Positions 26,842-36,395 of a stretch of 64,000 nucleotides of DNA are shown here, one piece after another. Each line of letters begins with the position of its first letter. The stretch's first letter is position 1. The stretch is from Prevotella sp. (GTDB taxonomy: Bacteria; Bacteroidota; Bacteroidia; Bacteroidales; Bacteroidaceae), in contig JAFVHN010000030.1 in assembly GCA_017474515.1 (NCBI GenBank), positions 1 through 64,000 of the forward strand, given 5' to 3'. A program made the translations under genes and the position numbers. The notes beneath the pieces are model-generated. The model saw only the letters and a program-made list of their open reading frames with translations. It searched no databases and had not been told where the DNA came from.

Positions 26842-29721
26842 ATGATACACATTACTCAACCTATGACATGGATGAAGAAAAGCCTTCTTCCGGCCATGCT
26901 CGCCATGCTCTGCCCTGCCCTCGCCGTCGCCGCCTCCTACGGCTTCAAGATTGGCGGCATAGAGGTCACCAGCAGCAACTACAACGACATCACGGCAAGC
27001 TACATCACCAGCGGGACCGTGAAGTACGACCCAAGCACCAACACCGTGACGCTGACCAATGTCACCATGAACCGCACGGGTTCCGACGAGCGCTGCATTC
27101 ACAACATCAGCAACAACGGGCTCATTGTGGAACTGAAGGGCACCAACATCCTCAAATCGAAAAAAAGCTCTCCCGTAAAGCTCGAGACTACCACCACCTT
27201 CCAAGCCGCCGGCCACGGCACAACGACCATTGAAGGCCTGGAGAGCGACGCCAACGGCATATACGTCACCGCAAGCAGGGGATTCTACGTCAACTTCAAA
27301 GGAACGGGAACCATCAACATAAAATCGGGCAACGACGCCGCATTCTGGCGGAGCAGCTACGACTCCTACGCTCCCATCCGCGCTTTCTTCCAGGGGCCGA
27401 AGGTCAACATACAGGGAGTAAAGGGAGACCTCGTCAACATCGACGCCACCTTCAGCCAGGGAGACGTAACACTGAAAGCCACCAACAGCCAGAGCACGCC
27501 CAACGTCATCAGCTGCGGAATCACGCTACAGGGAAAAATGGCCATACTCAAACCATGGGGAGCCACCGTCTCGGGAAACACCATCAAGGTCAACAATCCC
27601 GTTTACTCACAGGACATTCTCATCAGCTCCAACTATGTGGCACTTTTGACCGAAGACTACTTCCCCGACACCAACTTCCGCAACTACATGCAGACGCTCT
27701 ACTCGAAGGGATACATCACCGAAAGCGACGTGGCGGCACGGACATCACTCAGTGCTTACAACCAAAACATTGCATGGATGAAGGGCATTGAATACTTCAC
27801 GGAGCTGAAGACACTCTACGTACAGGGCAACCCCAACCTCTCACAACTCGACCTTACCAGCAACAAGATGCTGGAAAACCTCGTTTGCTCAGAATGTAAT
27901 ATCAGCTCACTCCTCATTCAGGGGCTCAACAAACTGAAGACCATCAACTGCTCGAACAATGCGCTGACCTACGTCAACCTTTCCACCAACACCGCGTTGG
28001 AGAGCCTCAACGTCGAAAACAACGCGCTGAACTCTATCAACGTCGCCAACTGCACCAATCTGATTTTTCTCAACTGTGCCAGAAACAATCTCACCACCCT
28101 CACCGCGGAATACCTCCCGAAACTGCAAACCCTCAGTTGCCATGACTGCACATCGCTGAAAACCCTCAAGTGCAGGTACAATGCGCTGACAGAACTCGAT
28201 ATTACCGGGTGTGCAAATCTTGAGACCTTACAATGCGGAACCAACAAATTCACAACCCTCGAAATCAACGGGTTCTCCAAGCTGAACATACTCGACTGCT
28301 CGGCATGCAATTTGCTCACATCGCTTAATTGCAGCAACAACGCCCTGACGGAGCTTTACGTTTCAGAATGTAATGAACTCGCCACCATCAACTGCAATTT
28401 TAACAAATTCACCACCCTCAGAATCAACAACTTGCCAAGCCTCTATGAACTTCGCTGCGCCAACGCCTACCTGGAAACCCTCGACTGTCGCTACAACACG
28501 TTAGATGATATTTATTTAACGAATTCTTCGTTAGAGGGATATTCTTTAAAAAATCTATACCTCGGTGGTAATGATTTCTATAGTTTATCATTAACTTCCG
28601 AAGTATTTGAAACAGTGGAGACACTTGACGTAAGCAATAGCATGCGATTGGAATATTTAACTATCGAAGATTTTAATTCTCTTCAGAACCTTAACGTGTC
28701 TGGATGCCCCAATATGGAAGTAATAGCAATTACAAATACGTCTCTCACTTCGCTCGATGTGTCGGGTTTATCCAATCTACGGAAATTAACTTGTAATGAT
28801 AATCATCTCGAAACACTCAACATGTCAGGATGTACAGAATTGACTGTGTTGAATTGTGAAAACAACTCGCTCACCACGCTCGATGTATCCGGGTTAAACT
28901 ATCTTAATGATTTTAATTGTAATGATAACTCGCTCAACTCGCTCGATGTATCCGGGTTAGACAATCTTTATTATTTATATTGTAACAACAACTCGCTCAA
29001 CTCACTCAATCTGCAGGACAACTCAAATTTACGAAAATTATACTGTTCAAATAATTCCCTCAATTCGCTCAATCTGACCGATTGCAATTATTTAGGATAT
29101 CTATATTGTAATAATAATCAAATCAATTCTCTCAATTTACCAACGGGCCATTTAGTAGAATTTGATTGTAGCTATAATTCGCTCACCTCGCTCAACCTTT
29201 CAGGAATGCTCATTGAACGTTTGGTTTGCAACAACAACAAGCTGACATCCCTCACCATCCCATCGGAATCAACAAAATATTTGGAATGCCAGAACAACCG
29301 GCTCACCTCGCTGACATTGCCGAGCAACAATCTGCTCTTAACTTTGAAATGCTATGGCAACCGCCTTCAAGGACAGGCGATGAACAACCTGTTCAATGCA
29401 CTCTGTGTGAACATTGAACCAAGCGGTTGGGATGTGTTTTTGAACCAATACTGCCTCTACGCCCTCAACCTCGGCGACCCCAATGAGCAGAACATCGTCA
29501 CCCAGTACAACATTAACACGTCATCATCGAAAGGATGGCATGTCTTATATACCACGAACGGCGAGAACTGGTCAACCTATTACCCCACTCCCGTTCCAAC
29601 AGGTGTGAACGCCGCGGAAACGCAAACCTCCGACGCCCCGGAATACAACCTCAGCGGACAACGAGTGAACAACGCATACAAGGGCATCGTCATTCAGAAC
29701 GGGAGAAAAATAAAGAAATAA
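26842..29721 (+). CDS. Secreted leucine-rich-repeat protein (cysteine-containing, InlJ-like)
   Basis: 959 residues; an in-frame ATG at 26872 (MKKSLLPAMLAML) gives a tidier signal peptide. Residues about 30-265 form a beta-rich domain (YGFKIGGIEVTSSNYNDIT, KYDPSTNTVTLTNVTMNRTG) of the sort placed before carbohydrate-binding or LRR regions. Residues about 300-880 are LRRs of about 21 residues, pattern L..L.C..N.L..L.(L/V)S., where Cys or Asn ladders face inward. A C-terminal signature (EYNLSGQRV ... IQNGRKIKK) follows. The DNA of repeats at about 28500-29215 is much A+T-richer than the flanks, although the repeat pattern stays in register. Such proteins mediate adhesion (BspA, InlJ); function here is inferred. 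Confidence 0.85.
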   Translation: MIHITQPMTWMKKSLLPAMLAMLCPALAVAASYGFKIGGIEVTSSNYNDITASYITSGTVKYDPSTNTVTLTNVTMNRTGSDERCIHNISNNGLIVELKGTNILKSKKSSPVKLETTTTFQAAGHGTTTIEGLESDANGIYVTASRGFYVNFKGTGTINIKSGNDAAFWRSSYDSYAPIRAFFQGPKVNIQGVKGDLVNIDATFSQGDVTLKATNSQSTPNVISCGITLQGKMAILKPWGATVSGNTIKVNNPVYSQDILISSNYVALLTEDYFPDTNFRNYMQTLYSKGYITESDVAARTSLSAYNQNIAWMKGIEYFTELKTLYVQGNPNLSQLDLTSNKMLENLVCSECNISSLLIQGLNKLKTINCSNNALTYVNLSTNTALESLNVENNALNSINVANCTNLIFLNCARNNLTTLTAEYLPKLQTLSCHDCTSLKTLKCRYNALTELDITGCANLETLQCGTNKFTTLEINGFSKLNILDCSACNLLTSLNCSNNALTELYVSECNELATINCNFNKFTTLRINNLPSLYELRCANAYLETLDCRYNTLDDIYLTNSSLEGYSLKNLYLGGNDFYSLSLTSEVFETVETLDVSNSMRLEYLTIEDFNSLQNLNVSGCPNMEVIAITNTSLTSLDVSGLSNLRKLTCNDNHLETLNMSGCTELTVLNCENNSLTTLDVSGLNYLNDFNCNDNSLNSLDVSGLDNLYYLYCNNNSLNSLNLQDNSNLRKLYCSNNSLNSLNLTDCNYLGYLYCNNNQINSLNLPTGHLVEFDCSYNSLTSLNLSGMLIERLVCNNNKLTSLTIPSESTKYLECQNNRLTSLTLPSNNLLLTLKCYGNRLQGQAMNNLFNALCVNIEPSGWDVFLNQYCLYALNLGDPNEQNIVTQYNINTSSSKGWHVLYTTNGENWSTYYPTPVPTGVNAAETQTSDAPEYNLSGQRVNNAYKGIVIQNGRKIKK

Positions 29722-29784
29722 ACGCCCGGAAATTACCATAGCAGCTGATAAACGACCAATTAAGCCAATTAGGAGCCGATAAGG

Positions 29785-30000
29785 AGCTGACGCTATAGGA
29801 GCCGACGCTTCCAAGCGTCGGAGTATATAAGAGCCGACACAATAGGAGCCGACGCTTCCGAGCGTCGGGGTATATATTTATTAGTTAGCTCCGACGCGAT
29901 AGGAGCCGACGCTTCCAAGCGTCGGGGTATATATTTATTAGTTAGGTCCGACGCTCGGAGGCGTCGGCTCCTATCGCGTCGGCTCCTATTGCGTCGGCTC
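29785..30000. repeat. Cluster of CCGACGCTT hairpins
   Basis: At least four palindromes of the form CCGACGCTT-2 to 3 nt-AAGCGTCGG (first at 29802-29821, then about 29849, 29906 and 29947), most preceded by TAGGAG and two followed by GGGGTATATATTTATTAG. A further copy is near 30348-30385 and fragments recur at 30590-30630. The region 29722-30728 carries no gene. Confidence 0.85.
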
Positions 30001-30131
30001 CTACTCGGTTCCAAAGTGTCGGCTTTTATAATCCCTTCGGAGTAACAAAAAAAAGATTACCGCGCCGCTTCATTAGTAGCCGCTTCCTTCGAAGTCTAAA
30101 AAGTCCGTCTAATAAGTAATCAACCATCAGT

Positions 30132-30197
30132 CCAGACCGCAAACGACTCCAGTCCAAACCGCAAACGACTCCAGTCCAAACCGCAAACGACTCCAGT
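30132..30197. repeat. Three tandem copies of a 22-bp unit
   Basis: Units at 30132-30153, 30154-30175 and 30176-30197, each CCARACCGCAAACG plus ACTCCAGT; only one base differs, in the first unit. Confidence 0.9.
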
Positions 30198-30422
30198 CCT
30201 ATTTTAAGGCGACTTAAAGTAGGACTGAGTTTTTTATATGCCAAAGCGTTGTTAATTACTCCGTTATATATGTTTTAGCCAGGCATCGTATGAGCCGTCG
30301 CCTTTCGACCTGCTTTTTTAGGCCCCGACACCTTAAGGGCCGACGCTTAGGAGCCGACGCTTCCAAGCGTCGGAGTAACTAAAAAAACCGCCGTTTGGAA
30401 GCCTAAATATAAAGTTACTCAA

Positions 30423-30554
30423 CTTTCTCAAGTTGATGTAGTTCAGGAGTTACAGAAGTTACAGGAGTTCAGACAATACTTCCGCCTCTGCAAACTGACG
30501 AAAAGGGAGTCTTTAGAACTATTGTCTGAACTCCTGTAACTTCTGAACTCCTGT
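30423..30554. repeat. GGAGTT-armed long inverted repeat (copy 2, inverted relative to copy 1)
   Basis: Collinear with the reverse complement of 1-132 with a handful of substitutions and two compensating 1-bp indels, including the flanking CTTTCTCAAGTTGATGTAG. Folds on itself as a long hairpin. Confidence 0.88.
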
Positions 30555-30728
30555 AACTCCAAGAAGTAGAGAAACTTGAATAAAGTTACCCCGACGCTCG
30601 GAGGCATCGGCTCCTAATCGGTTCCGAAACGTCGGCTCTAAACTTTCGTCTAAACTCCTAAACTCCCAAACTCCTAAACTCCGAAAAACAAATAGCCCCC
30701 CGCCCCCTGTCAAAAAAAGTGCTAAATG

Positions 30729-30760
30729 TTTGGAAGTTCCAAGAAATTGACGTACCTTTG
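30729..30760 (+). promoter_or_regulatory. Promoter of tRNA-Leu
   Basis: TTTG at 30729-30732 and TACCTTTG at 30753-30760 with 20-bp spacing, ending 13 nt before the tRNA. Confidence 0.85.
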
Positions 30761-30773
30761 CAAAGATTTTTTA

Positions 30774-30859
30774 GCCGCAATGGTGGAATTGGTAGACACG
30801 AGGGACTTAAAATCCCTTGGCCAGTGATGGCCGTGCGGGTTCGAGTCCCGCTCGCGGCA
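30774..30859 (+). tRNA. tRNA-Leu, anticodon UAA
   Basis: 86 nt with a long variable arm. Acceptor 5' GCCGCAA pairs with TCGCGGC apart from one A-C mismatch at position 6; D arm GGTGGAATTGGTAGACAC; anticodon arm GGGACTTAAAATCCC with TAA; T arm GCGGGTTCGAGTCCCGC; discriminator A. The following bases are CCT, so CCA is not encoded. Decodes UUA. Confidence 0.95.
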
Positions 30860-30892
30860 CCTGCTAAAAAACAATATATTGTATATCACATT

Positions 30893-32572
30893 ATGCGCAA
30901 AAATCTTATTTTATTCGCTTCGGCCATCGCCATGATGGCCATGACGTCGTGTTCGTCAAAGCTCGGAGCATTGTCGGCCGACAACTTCAACGTAGTTCCT
31001 AACCCTCTGGAGTCTGACGCCGGACAGGTGCCCGCAACCATCAACGGCAAGTTCCCCGAAAAGTACATGAAAAAGAAGGCCGTGGTGAACGTCACGCCCG
31101 AGCTGCGCACCAGCACCGGAGAGGTGTTCCGCGGACAGCCCGCCACTTTCCAGGGAGAAAAGGTGCAGGGCAACGACCAGACCATCTCGTACAAGGTCGG
31201 CGGCAACTACACCATGCGTTCCAACTTCGCCTACCAGCCCTCCATGCAGCAGAGCGAGCTCTGGCTCACCTTCGACGCACGCGTGGGCAACAAGAGCGTG
31301 AACGTGCCGGCGGTGAAAGTGGCCAACGGCGTGATTTCCACCAGCGAGCTCTACAAGAACCTGCTCTCGTCAACAGGCGCCTGCCTGGCCACCGACAACT
31401 TCCAGCAGATGGTGGCACAGAAGCAGGAGGCTCAGATTAAGTTCCTGGTCAACCAGGCCAACATCCGCCAGAGCGAGCTGAAGACCAACTCCATCTCGGA
31501 ATTTGTCAACCTGCTCAAGAAAATCAACCGCGAGAGCGAAAAGCTCGCCATCAAGAACGTCGAGGTGCTCGGCTTCGCATCGCCCGAGGGCAGCTACGAC
31601 TTCAACGACCGCCTGGCCAACAAGCGCCAGGACGTGGCCGCCGACTATGTGGACAAGCAGCTCAAGGACAACAAGCTCAGCAGCGAAATCGACACCCGCT
31701 ACACCGCTGAGGACTGGGACGGCTTCCAGCAGCTGGTGCAGGCCAGCAACATCCAGGACAAGGATGTCATCCTGCGCGTGCTCTCCATGTATAAGGATCC
31801 CGAGGAAAGGGAGCGCCAAATCCGCAACATGTCGGAAGGCTACCGCGAGCTGGCCGAAGGCATCCTGCCCGAACTGCGCCGCAGCCGCCTCATCGTGAAC
31901 TACAACGTCATCGGCCGTTCCAACGACCAGATTATGCAGCAGTTCAACGACGACGCCTCGCAGCTCTCGGTGGAGGAACTCCTCTATGCCGCCACGCTGA
32001 CCGACAACAACGGCCAGAAAGAGAAAATCTACCAGAAGACCGCACAGCTCTATCCCAACGACGTGCGCGCACTGAACAACCTGGCCGTGCTGGCCTTCAA
32101 CAACGGCAACAGCAACGCCGCCCAGAACTTCCTCTCGCAGGCACTCAGGGTGATGAGCAACTCGCCCGAGGCCAACGCCAACCTGGGACTCATCGCCTTG
32201 CAGAATGGCGACGTGGCAACGGCTGAGAACTACATCGCAAAGGCCGTGGGAGCCAACGGACTGGACAACGTGCTCGGCGCACTCAACATTGCCAAGGGCA
32301 ACTACCAGCAGGCTGCCGCCAACCTGAAGAACGACTACACCAACCTGGCTGCACTGGCCGAAATCCTTAACAAGAACTACGCTTCGGCAGAGGTCATCCT
32401 CGACGGCGTGAAAAACAAGGACGCCATGACCAGCTACCTGCAGGCCATCAACTTCGCACGCCAGGGCAACGTGGCTCCCGCCGCCCAGGCCCTGCAGCAG
32501 GCACTCAGGCTCAATCCCAACCTTGCCAACTACGCCGCTCAGGACCTTGAGCTGGCCAAAGTGAGCAAGTAA
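30893..32572 (+). CDS. OmpA-domain/TPR outer-membrane lipoprotein
   Basis: 559 residues starting MRKNLILFA; the open frame begins upstream inside the tRNA, so 30893 is the first usable ATG. Lipobox MTSC. Residues about 30-160 form an unknown beta-rich segment. Residues about 165-330 resemble an OmpA C-terminal domain split by an insertion: LGFASPEGSYDFNDRLANKR matches the G.(T/A)...G....N..L...R core that contacts peptidoglycan. Residues about 360-555 are tetratricopeptide repeats (YPNDVRALNNLAVLAF, SPEANANLGLIAL, LNPNLANYA). Probably links outer membrane, cell wall and a partner protein. The next lipoprotein gene follows after 34 bp. Confidence 0.8.
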   Translation: MRKNLILFASAIAMMAMTSCSSKLGALSADNFNVVPNPLESDAGQVPATINGKFPEKYMKKKAVVNVTPELRTSTGEVFRGQPATFQGEKVQGNDQTISYKVGGNYTMRSNFAYQPSMQQSELWLTFDARVGNKSVNVPAVKVANGVISTSELYKNLLSSTGACLATDNFQQMVAQKQEAQIKFLVNQANIRQSELKTNSISEFVNLLKKINRESEKLAIKNVEVLGFASPEGSYDFNDRLANKRQDVAADYVDKQLKDNKLSSEIDTRYTAEDWDGFQQLVQASNIQDKDVILRVLSMYKDPEERERQIRNMSEGYRELAEGILPELRRSRLIVNYNVIGRSNDQIMQQFNDDASQLSVEELLYAATLTDNNGQKEKIYQKTAQLYPNDVRALNNLAVLAFNNGNSNAAQNFLSQALRVMSNSPEANANLGLIALQNGDVATAENYIAKAVGANGLDNVLGALNIAKGNYQQAAANLKNDYTNLAALAEILNKNYASAEVILDGVKNKDAMTSYLQAINFARQGNVAPAAQALQQALRLNPNLANYAAQDLELAKVSK

Positions 32573-32606
32573 TAAAGGCAACAGGGGAAACATCTTCAAC
32601 GCCATC

Positions 32607-33608
32607 ATGAGGAAAATTCTCTCCCTGTTCATCATCACCCTGGTTCTGGCTTCGTGCGGAACATCCGGAAACCGGTTTAAGGTCAAAGGACGGTTCCTCA
32701 ACCTGAACCAGGGTGAGTTCTATGTCTATAGCCTCGACGGACTGATCGACGGCATGGACACCATCAAGGTGACGGGAGGACGGTTCTCTTACTCCGTGGA
32801 CTGCACAAGGCCGGGGGTGCTCATGATTGTGTTTCCCAACTTCTCGGAACAGCCCATCTTCGCCCAGCCGAAAACCACCGTGGAGATGAAGGCCGACGCC
32901 TCGCACCTCAAGGAAATGACCGTGGAGGGAACCGACGACAACAAGCTGATGACGGCGTTCAGGAAAACCATTGCCGACGCATCGCCGCCACAGGCCGCAA
33001 AAGCCGCCGAAGACTTCATCGGAGAACACCCGGAGTCGCCGGTGAGCACATTCCTCCTGAGGCGGTATTTCGTGCAAACCGCCAACCCCGACTACGGAAA
33101 AGCCCTGCAGCTGGCCACAAAAATGATGGACAAGCAGCCCAAGAACGGACAGCTGGCAAGGCTGAAAAAGGAACTGGAAACGCTCCGCGTGGCCAGGACG
33201 GGCATGCAGATTCCTGCCTTCTCGGCAACCGACGTGAAGGGCAGGCGGCTCACCAGCAACGACTTGCACGGAAAGGTCGCCGTCATCAACGTGTGGGCAA
33301 CGTGGAGCTTTGAAAGCCAGGACAACCAGAGAAGACTCAAGGTGCTGAAAAACAAACACGGGCAGAAACTCGCCGTGCTCGGCATCTGCATAGACCCCAG
33401 CAAGAAGGAGTGCATGAGATTCATGAAAAACGACTCGCTGCCCTGGCCCACCGTGTGCGACGAAATGGTTTTCGACAGCCCGCTTTTAAAGAAAATCGGC
33501 GTGAAGTCCATGCCCGACAACATCATCATGGACACCAGCGGAAAGGTGGTGGCAAGAGGCCTGAAACCCAACGACCTGAGAGACAAACTGGAGCAAATGC
33601 TCAAATAA
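32607..33608 (+). CDS. TlpA/ResA-like thioredoxin-fold lipoprotein without the CxxC
   Basis: 333 residues. Lipobox ASCG (C17). N-terminal DUF4369-like region (about 22-115: FKVKGRFLNLNQGEFYVYSL, DGMDTIKVTGGRFSY), helical linker, then a thioredoxin-fold domain from about 210 (IPAFSATDVKGRRLT, VAVINVWATWSFESQDN). In ordinary TlpA proteins the motif is WATWCGPC; here it is WATWSFES, so both redox cysteines are absent and a disulfide-exchange role is not possible by the usual mechanism. Probably a structural or binding protein in the periplasm. Likely co-transcribed with the OmpA/TPR gene. Confidence 0.85.
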   Translation: MRKILSLFIITLVLASCGTSGNRFKVKGRFLNLNQGEFYVYSLDGLIDGMDTIKVTGGRFSYSVDCTRPGVLMIVFPNFSEQPIFAQPKTTVEMKADASHLKEMTVEGTDDNKLMTAFRKTIADASPPQAAKAAEDFIGEHPESPVSTFLLRRYFVQTANPDYGKALQLATKMMDKQPKNGQLARLKKELETLRVARTGMQIPAFSATDVKGRRLTSNDLHGKVAVINVWATWSFESQDNQRRLKVLKNKHGQKLAVLGICIDPSKKECMRFMKNDSLPWPTVCDEMVFDSPLLKKIGVKSMPDNIIMDTSGKVVARGLKPNDLRDKLEQMLK

Positions 33609-33655
33609 CCTCCACGCCCGCACTTTTCCCCTTTTCCTTACTTTTGTCACCTGTG

Positions 33656-33672
33656 CCACAACATTGTTGCGG
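33656..33672. terminator. Short 3' hairpin
   Basis: CCACAAC and GTTGCGG around ATT, with one A-C mismatch; nearly the same sequence as 26648-26664. Located 47 bp past a stop codon. Confidence 0.3.
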
Positions 33673-33791
33673 CCACCACCCCACAAAACCGCACCTTTTA
33701 ATAAGTTTTAAGAGCATTTTTTCTCTTTTTCGGCTTTTTTTTCCTTACTTTGCCTTCTCAATCTTTACCAAAGCGGAAAGAAAAGCAAAAA

Positions 33792-35339
33792 ATGATAGTC
33801 AAAACCTTTAGCGCAGCAGTGATGGGGCTCGAGGCAACCACCATCACCATAGAAGTGAACCTTGCAAAGGGAGTGATGTTCAAGCTGTCGGGGCTCGCCG
33901 ACACAGCTGTCAAGGAAAGCTATGACCGCATCTGTGCGGCACTGCCCAACGTGGGCTTCCGGACACCGCTGGCAAGCCTGACCATCAACCTCTCGCCGGC
34001 TGACATGAAAAAGGAGGGCACGGCGTTCGACCTGCCCATCGCCATCGGAATACTGGCCGCCGACGAGAAAATAGAAAACAGCCGGCTACACGAATACATG
34101 CTCGTGGGAGAACTCGGACTCGACGGGAAACTGAAGCCCGTCAGGGCCGTGCTGCCCATCGCCATCAGGGCAAGGAAAGAGAAATTCAAGGGACTCATCG
34201 TGCCCAAAGACAACATCCGCGAGGCCGCCGTGGTCAACCACCTCGACGTGTATGGCATGGACAACCTCAGCGACGTCATCGCATTCCTCAACGGAAGCAA
34301 CAACTACGAGCCCATGGTGGTGGACACCAGGAAGGAATTTTTCGCTCAGCAGTCAAGCTATGACCTCGATTTTGCCGACGTGAAAGGACAGGAAGGCGTG
34401 AAAAGGGCATTGGAAGTGGCGGCGGCAGGGTCACACAACGTCATTCTCATAGGGCCGCCGGGATCGGGAAAATCAATGATGGCCAAGCGGTTGCCGTCAA
34501 TCCTCCCTCCCCTGTCGCTGGCCGAAAGCCTGGAAACAACACAAGTTCACTCCGTGGCCGGGAAACTCGGGAAAAACGTGTCGCTCATCTCACAAAGGCC
34601 GTTCAGAAGCCCGCACCACACCATTTCGCAAATCGCCATGACCGGAGGCACCACGAAGGCCATGCCCGGCGAGGTGTCGCTCGCACACAACGGCATCCTT
34701 TTTCTCGACGAGCTCCCCGAGTTTTCCAAGACAACGCTCGAAGTGCTAAGGCAACCCCTCGAAGACCGGAAAATCACCATCTCAAGGGCCAATTACACGG
34801 TGGAATATCCCTGCTCGTTTATGTTCGTGGCATCCATGAACCCCTGTCCCTGTGGCTATTACGGCGACCCCACCCACCATTGCGTCTGCTCCCCGGGCCA
34901 AATCACCCGCTACCTTTCCAAAATCTCCGGCCCCCTGCTCGACCGCATCGACATTCATTGCGAAGTGCCCGTGGTACCGTTCAAGGACCTTTCGCAGATG
35001 TCACCCGGGGAGCCGTCGTCGGCCATCCGCGAGCGAGTCCTGAAGGCCCGGCAGATGCAGGAGGAACGCTTCAAGCCCTACAAGGGCATCTACGCCAATG
35101 CACAAATGAGCGAGCGAATGCTCCACCAATTCGCAGAGCCCGACGCCGCCAGCCTCGACATGCTTCGCACGGCCATGGAGCACCTCAAGCTCTCTGCCCG
35201 CGCCTACAGCCGCATCCTCAAGGTGGCCCGCACCATCGCCGACCTCGCCGGCAGCGAAAAGGTTCAGAGCCAACACATCGCCGAGGCTATCGGATACCGA
35301 AACCTTGACCGAGGCGACTGGGCGGAAAGAGGGATATAA
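33792..35339 (+). CDS. comM: ComM/YifB-family Mg-chelatase-like AAA+ ATPase
   Basis: 515 residues from MIVKTFSAAVMG, the conserved family start. N-terminal ChlI-like domain (1-175), AAA+ core with Walker A GPPGSGKSMM and Walker B ILFLDELPEF, a zinc-finger-like MNPCPCGYYGDPTHHCVCSP, and a C-terminal helical domain. In Vibrio ComM is a hexameric helicase that drives branch migration during natural transformation. The last 400 bp are almost exactly repeated at 36437-36836. In Acinetobacter, comM is a known insertion hotspot for resistance islands. Confidence 0.93.
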   Translation: MIVKTFSAAVMGLEATTITIEVNLAKGVMFKLSGLADTAVKESYDRICAALPNVGFRTPLASLTINLSPADMKKEGTAFDLPIAIGILAADEKIENSRLHEYMLVGELGLDGKLKPVRAVLPIAIRARKEKFKGLIVPKDNIREAAVVNHLDVYGMDNLSDVIAFLNGSNNYEPMVVDTRKEFFAQQSSYDLDFADVKGQEGVKRALEVAAAGSHNVILIGPPGSGKSMMAKRLPSILPPLSLAESLETTQVHSVAGKLGKNVSLISQRPFRSPHHTISQIAMTGGTTKAMPGEVSLAHNGILFLDELPEFSKTTLEVLRQPLEDRKITISRANYTVEYPCSFMFVASMNPCPCGYYGDPTHHCVCSPGQITRYLSKISGPLLDRIDIHCEVPVVPFKDLSQMSPGEPSSAIRERVLKARQMQEERFKPYKGIYANAQMSERMLHQFAEPDAASLDMLRTAMEHLKLSARAYSRILKVARTIADLAGSEKVQSQHIAEAIGYRNLDRGDWAERGI

Positions 35340-35383
35340 ATTGTTCTACAAATATAAAAAAATAAGTACTAATGTAATAGGAC

Positions 35384-36394
35384 ATGACCAACGAAATACA
35401 ATTCATACTATACCATCTGCCTGATGAGGAGGGCAAGGTACAGGTTGTCATCAAGGACGAGACAATATGGGCTACGCAGAAAGCGATTGCTCAGCTATTT
35501 GGTATTGACAAATCGGGAGTCAGTCGCCATATCGCCAATATATTCAAGGATGGTGAGCTACAACAAGAAACGACGGTTGCAAAAATTGCAACTGTCGTAA
35601 ACAGAGGTATAAGAGGTGAGGTTAAGGAACAAGTCGACTTTTACAATCTTGACATGATTATTGCCGTTGGCTATCGTGTGTCATCTGCTAGAGCCACAAA
35701 GTTCCGTCAATGGGCGACCAAAATTCTGAATGAGTATATCAAGAAAGGGTTTGTTATTGATGAAGAACGACTAAAGCAGGGAACGGCAGTGTTTGGAAAA
35801 GACTATTTCCGTGAGTTGCTGGAAAAGGTACGCAGCATCCGTGCCAGTGAACGGCGTATCTGGCAACAGATAACTGACATCTATGCGGAATGCTCGTTTG
35901 ACTATGACCGCAAATCACCCACGACACGTGAGTTCTATCAGATGGTGCAGAACCGATTCCACTATGCTATCACAGGACAGACAGCTCCGGAGATTATCTA
36001 TACCCGTGCCGACCATACCAAAGACCACATGGGATTACAGACGTGGAAGAATGCCCCTGAAGGCCGAGTACTGCTAAGTGATGCCAAGATTGCCAAGAAC
36101 TATTTGCCTGAGGTTGAGATTCGTCGGTTGGAGCGTGCTGTATCTGGTTATTTCGATTACATAGAAGACTTGATAGAACGCGAGAATGCTTTCAGTATGG
36201 AACAGTTCGCTGCTTCGGTCAATGAGTTTCTAACCTTCCGTCGTTATGCCCTTTTTCCAGACAAAGGAAAGATAACTCGTGAAGAAGCCGACCAAAAGGC
36301 GGAAGAGGAATACAAGTTGTTTAATCCCACTCAAAAGATTGACTCTGATTTCGACAAACAGATTCGTGGATTGTTTGACGACAAAGAAGTTTAA
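35384..36394 (+). CDS. RhuM-family protein
   Basis: 336 residues, intact. Recognised by the full-length RhuM pattern: IATQK/IWATQKAIAQLFGI near the start, SGVSRHIANIF helix-turn-helix-like segment, VDFYNLDMIIAVGYRVSS, RATKFRQWATKIL, and HYAITGQTAPEII. RhuM was first noted in a Salmonella pathogenicity island; biochemical function is not established, and homologues are often on mobile DNA. A+T-richer than comM. Starts 44 bp after comM and is followed at once by a copy of the comM tail. Confidence 0.88.
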   Translation: MTNEIQFILYHLPDEEGKVQVVIKDETIWATQKAIAQLFGIDKSGVSRHIANIFKDGELQQETTVAKIATVVNRGIRGEVKEQVDFYNLDMIIAVGYRVSSARATKFRQWATKILNEYIKKGFVIDEERLKQGTAVFGKDYFRELLEKVRSIRASERRIWQQITDIYAECSFDYDRKSPTTREFYQMVQNRFHYAITGQTAPEIIYTRADHTKDHMGLQTWKNAPEGRVLLSDAKIAKNYLPEVEIRRLERAVSGYFDYIEDLIERENAFSMEQFAASVNEFLTFRRYALFPDKGKITREEADQKAEEEYKLFNPTQKIDSDFDKQIRGLFDDKEV

Positions 36395-36395
36395 C

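Noticed and set aside
30026..30244. 72-codon minus-strand frame
   Set aside because: Built from the 22-bp tandem repeat; no family features.
30719..30892. Upstream extension of the OmpA/TPR gene
   Set aside because: It would translate the tRNA-Leu; the lipoprotein signal starts at 30893.
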